8,860 nucleotides of DNA from assembly GCA_021772355.1 (NCBI GenBank), contig JAJFMB010000216.1, forward strand, positions 1 to 8,860. Direction: 5' to 3'. The notes beneath the pieces were generated by a model. The model had not been told where the DNA came from and did not search any database. It worked only from the letters and a program-made list of their open reading frames with translations. Shown piece by piece: positions 6,188-8,860 of the stretch. The DNA is from Chlamydiota bacterium. Its GTDB lineage: Bacteria; Chlamydiota; Chlamydiia; Chlamydiales; JAJFMB01. The position numbers were made by a program, and so were the translations under genes. Numbering within the stretch: the first letter of the stretch is position 1; each line of letters opens with the position of its first letter.

Positions 6188-8860
6188 ACTCTATGGAAAG
6201 CACCTGAGAAACCCCTTTCTCCTGCATGGAAACACCAAACAACACATCGGCCATTTCCATTGTCCCTTTATTGTGAGTGATGATAATGAACTGACAGCGG
6301 TCGACAAACTGTTTTACTACGCGCAAGAACCTATCGACATTAGCATCGTCTAAAGGTGCATCGATCTCATCCAGGATACAAAACGGCGCCGGCCTAACTT
6401 CAAAGATGGCAAAGAGAAGTGCCATAGCAGTTAAACACTTCTCTCCTCCTGAAAGCAGCTGTATCGACTGCATCCGTTTACCGGGAGGCTTAGCTACAAT
6501 CTCAATACCTGCCTCTAAAATATCTCCTGACTCTGTAAATTGAAGATCTGCTTCTCCTCCGTTAAATAGAATCTCAAAGTTCTTACGGAAGTTTGCGCGG
6601 ATCTGCTCAAACATTTCCTCAAAAATCTTACGGCTCTCTGTATCGAGCTTAGTGATTATTTGGACAAGCTCTTGTTTAGCTTCGGTAAGATCGGCTATCT
6701 GTTGTTGTAAAAAGGAATAACGGGTTTTATGCTTTTCAAACTCCTCAATAGAGGTCATGTTGATATCGCCGGCGTTCTCCACTTCGCTTCGTAATCGACG
6801 CAGTTTGCGCTCTGATTTTTCAATTGACTCTTCAAGCGGCGTGCTTTTTTCGCGCGCCTCAGCAACAGACACATGATAGCGTTCAGCAAGCTCACTTTCT
6901 AAAGAGGCAATGGTCGAGTCGATTTGAGCGGACTGAATGCCTAGCTGATACCCCTCTTCCTCTTTCACCTTCAACTGACTTCTTAATTTCTCAAGCTGCT
7001 CTTCACTCTGCGTCAGCTCCAGCTGCTTGCCGCTTAAATTTTCTTTACTTCTCTCTAAAGCAACCTCGCAGGTATGAAGGCTTTCTTTTAACTGAGCAAG
7101 ATTTTCCTCATATTTTTGATCTTTCTGCTCAATTTCTACCAGCAATTCCTCTCCTTTACCCACTTCAGCTTCAATCCGCTTTTGCTGCGCAAGCCCCTCC
7201 TCCTCTTTCACATCGAAGACATGGACATCATGAGAAAGTTTGCGCTGCTTGTCTAGTAGTTCACGATGTTTTTGGTCACACTCTATTAGCTTCTGCTGCT
7301 CTTTATGCAGCTGTTGTGTCAACTGCTCTAAGCGGTCAATCGCTTTTTGATAGGTCCCTTGAATGGAAAGGTTTTGCTTTTCTAAATCACGATAATTGCC
7401 TTGCAAAATGTCAGTTTTTTCCGCAATTTCCTTCATCGTACCATCAAGCACTGAACTCTCTTTGCAAAGAGCTTCAAGTTCAACTTTTCCCTTTTCAAGA
7501 TCCGATACTAAACGTCTTAGGGCATAGTTTGCCTCCATCAACGCGATTTCCTGTTTACGGAGATGCTCGCCGAAAACTTTTTTCTCTTCACTCAAAGCGT
7601 TTAGTTTTTGTTTGTGCTCTTCAAGTTCCCTTTCAATCTCTACAGCTTCTTTCTCTTCTTTTTTTAATTCCCGTTCAAGTTTCTTAAGCTCAGCCTCTCG
7701 CAAGAAAACGTGATTCTCCCCTTGCGTCATGTAAAAAACCACACCATATTCATCGACAAAAAGCCCTTCATCTGTCCAAACGGATTTGCCCGAACCGACG
7801 GTAAGTGCTGCCTGCATATCCTTGGCTATATAAACATTCTTCAAAAGATGCTTGGCGAGTTGATGATCCGTGACCTGTGTGATCAAAGGAGTGGCACCCT
7901 TTACGGCAGTCGGCTCTGCAACCTGCTCATCAACCATCTCTTGGCAAATCAGGGAAAAATCTTTTAGGCTATGCTGCTTTGCAAAAACAAGCGTCTCTTC
8001 GTAATCATCTTTCGACTGAACCACCAGTGTTTGAGCGTAGGGACGCATCACCGTCGCCAAAGCTGCAGCCTGATCCCCTTCAGGAACAACTAACTCATAA
8101 AGTCCGATGATCTTTTTGTATAAAGAGCTGCTCTTAGTATTTGCCTCTTTTAAAAGACGCTTGCTCGCAGGAGAGAACCCTTGTTTCTCTTCCCGAAGCC
8201 TCATCAACACATGGTGGCGCGCTTTACTCTCTGCTACTTTTTTCTGTTTGTGGTGGAGAGTTGATTGAAGATCGTTTCCCTTTTCGGAAAGGGCCGCATA
8301 CGCTGTCTCTTTTTCTTTCAGATCGAGCTTAGCCTTTTCCACCCCTGCCGTCATTTTTTTAGCTTCTGATTCTTGCTTGCCGGCATTTAAGTGAAGTTCC
8401 TCGCAGACCTTCTTCCGCTCCTCCTTTGAGGACAAGAGGTGCTTCTGTCTTTCTTGACAATGTTCTAAACGGAGCGAGAGTTGCTTCAGTTCGCTCTCTG
8501 TCTGTTTTTCTGTTTGTACAAGTTGATAGCGCTCACTTTCAACTGTCTTTTGACTTGCGCGCAGCTCCTTCACTTCATCATCGATGGATGCCACCAATTC
8601 TTTCTGCCCTTTCAAAAGTTTATCGGCGTCTTCCAGAGCGCTCTGACACTGCACATGATCCTCTTGAAGCTTTTCCTTCTCCTTACTCCACACTTTTCGT
8701 TTATCAAAGAGCTGTTGCAGATCAAACTGCCACTGTTTTTTCTTCTCTTCAAGTTCCCGCTTCCGCTCTTTCTGTGCCTGTTTTTGCTGGGAAATAACAG
8801 CGATATCATGTTTGATTTGATAGGTCGTGTCCCGTTTTTCTTGATAAGACGCTCGCGTAT
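6156..8860 (-). CDS. smc: Chromosome segregation protein SMC, C-terminal ~900 residues, 5' end off the window
   Basis: SMC is the ATPase arm of bacterial condensin, which compacts and segregates the chromosome, normally with ScpA and ScpB. The frame is open to base 8860, so the GTG at 8693 is internal. About 900 of an expected ~1150-1190 residues are visible; the N-terminal head with Walker A and the start of the first arm are missing. Reading order: a Lys/Glu/Gln-rich coiled coil from the edge to about 8190, the hinge at about 8190-7705, a second coiled coil of roughly 310 residues to about 6770, then the C-terminal head beginning at the conserved AGDINMTSIEEF. The head contains the ABC signature QLLSGGEK (near 6440-6460), Walker B with D-loop PFCILDEIDAPLDDAN (near 6345-6390) and the H-loop IITHNKGTMEMAD (near 6250-6290). 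All are intact. Rad50 and RecN are unlikely because the hinge is a folded domain rather than a zinc hook and the head motifs are SMC-like. The hinge has lost several conserved glycines (see findings). Confidence 0.95.
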   Translation of the reverse strand, partial: TRASYQEKRDTTYQIKHDIAVISQQKQAQKERKRELEEKKKQWQFDLQQLFDKRKVWSKEKEKLQEDHVQCQSALEDADKLLKGQKELVASIDDEVKELRASQKTVESERYQLVQTEKQTESELKQLSLRLEHCQERQKHLLSSKEERKKVCEELHLNAGKQESEAKKMTAGVEKAKLDLKEKETAYAALSEKGNDLQSTLHHKQKKVAESKARHHVLMRLREEKQGFSPASKRLLKEANTKSSSLYKKIIGLYELVVPEGDQAAALATVMRPYAQTLVVQSKDDYEETLVFAKQHSLKDFSLICQEMVDEQVAEPTAVKGATPLITQVTDHQLAKHLLKNVYIAKDMQAALTVGSGKSVWTDEGLFVDEYGVVFYMTQGENHVFLREAELKKLERELKKEEKEAVEIERELEEHKQKLNALSEEKKVFGEHLRKQEIALMEANYALRRLVSDLEKGKVELEALCKESSVLDGTMKEIAEKTDILQGNYRDLEKQNLSIQGTYQKAIDRLEQLTQQLHKEQQKLIECDQKHRELLDKQRKLSHDVHVFDVKEEEGLAQQKRIEAEVGKGEELLVEIEQKDQKYEENLAQLKESLHTCEVALERSKENLSGKQLELTQSEEQLEKLRSQLKVKEEEGYQLGIQSAQIDSTIASLESELAERYHVSVAEAREKSTPLEESIEKSERKLRRLRSEVENAGDINMTSIEEFEKHKTRYSFLQQQIADLTEAKQELVQIITKLDTESRKIFEEMFEQIRANFRKNFEILFNGGEADLQFTESGDILEAGIEIVAKPPGKRMQSIQLLSGGEKCLTAMALLFAIFEVRPAPFCILDEIDAPLDDANVDRFLRVVKQFVDRCQFIIITHNKGTMEMADVLFGVSMQEKGVSQVLSIEFAEDKPVLVG

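Noticed and set aside
6824..7687. 287-codon open frame on the + strand
   Set aside because: It lies fully opposite the smc coiled coil, whose Lys/Glu/Gln/Leu-rich codons leave few stops on the other strand. The translation is rich in Phe, Leu, Ser and Gln with no recognisable domain, so it is a shadow frame.
8691..8693. GTG as the start of smc
   Set aside because: The frame stays open upstream to the window edge with continuing coiled-coil sequence, and the essential N-terminal head would be missing. The codon is internal.
8426..8797. 123-codon open frame on the + strand
   Set aside because: It is antisense to the first SMC coiled-coil arm, where the minus-strand frame is clearly coding through to the window edge.
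6156..8860. Gene being Rad50/SbcC or RecN rather than SMC
   Set aside because: There is no CxxC zinc hook at the apex, a folded hinge-like domain is present instead, and the C-terminal head has SMC-type AGDINMTSIEEF, LLSGGEK and DEIDAPLDDAN motifs.
1..8860. Phage-defence island reading of the SNF2 + SMC + methyltransferase grouping
   Set aside because: The SNF2 helicase has the SWIM-type housekeeping layout, smc is a full chromosomal condensin gene and ald and der are core genes. No nuclease, toxin, integrase or repeat borders are present, so the grouping looks like ordinary chromosomal neighbours.

Overview
The window holds five protein-coding genes and almost no non-coding DNA. It reads as an ordinary, densely packed bacterial chromosome segment, with no mobile element, RNA gene or CRISPR array. 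The gene content and protein style suggest a member of the Chlamydiota, probably one of the larger-genome environmental chlamydiae. Two things point there. One is a very large SWIM-SNF2 helicase close to der; from memory, der and a SNF2 gene also lie a few genes apart in Chlamydia. The other is a base composition that by eye is in the low-to-mid 40s % GC. The assignment is inference and has not been tested by a search.

Layout: the + strand carries the 3' part of der (ribosome-assembly GTPase), cut by the left edge. Everything else is on the - strand. In the direction of transcription (right to left) the order is smc (cut by the right edge, so its N-terminal ATPase half is missing), a class I SAM-dependent methyltransferase that abuts or overlaps the smc end, a 124-base intergenic region with promoter-like sites and two nested inverted repeats, ald (alanine dehydrogenase), and a 1238-residue SWIM-SNF2 helicase that starts 12 bases after the ald stop. 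der and the helicase gene converge with only 9 bases between their stop codons.

How the genes work together: smc and the methyltransferase look like one transcription unit, and ald plus the helicase like a second. Functionally the set is mixed: ribosome assembly (Der), chromosome organisation (SMC), helicase-like DNA or nucleoprotein remodelling (SNF2), amino-acid metabolism (Ald) and an unassigned methyl transfer. No single pathway links them.

The observations most worth a second look are the roughly 91-residue repeat present four times in the N-terminal half of the SNF2 protein, the degenerate SMC hinge, and the overlapping inverted repeats in front of ald. I do not see a previously undescribed multi-gene system here.
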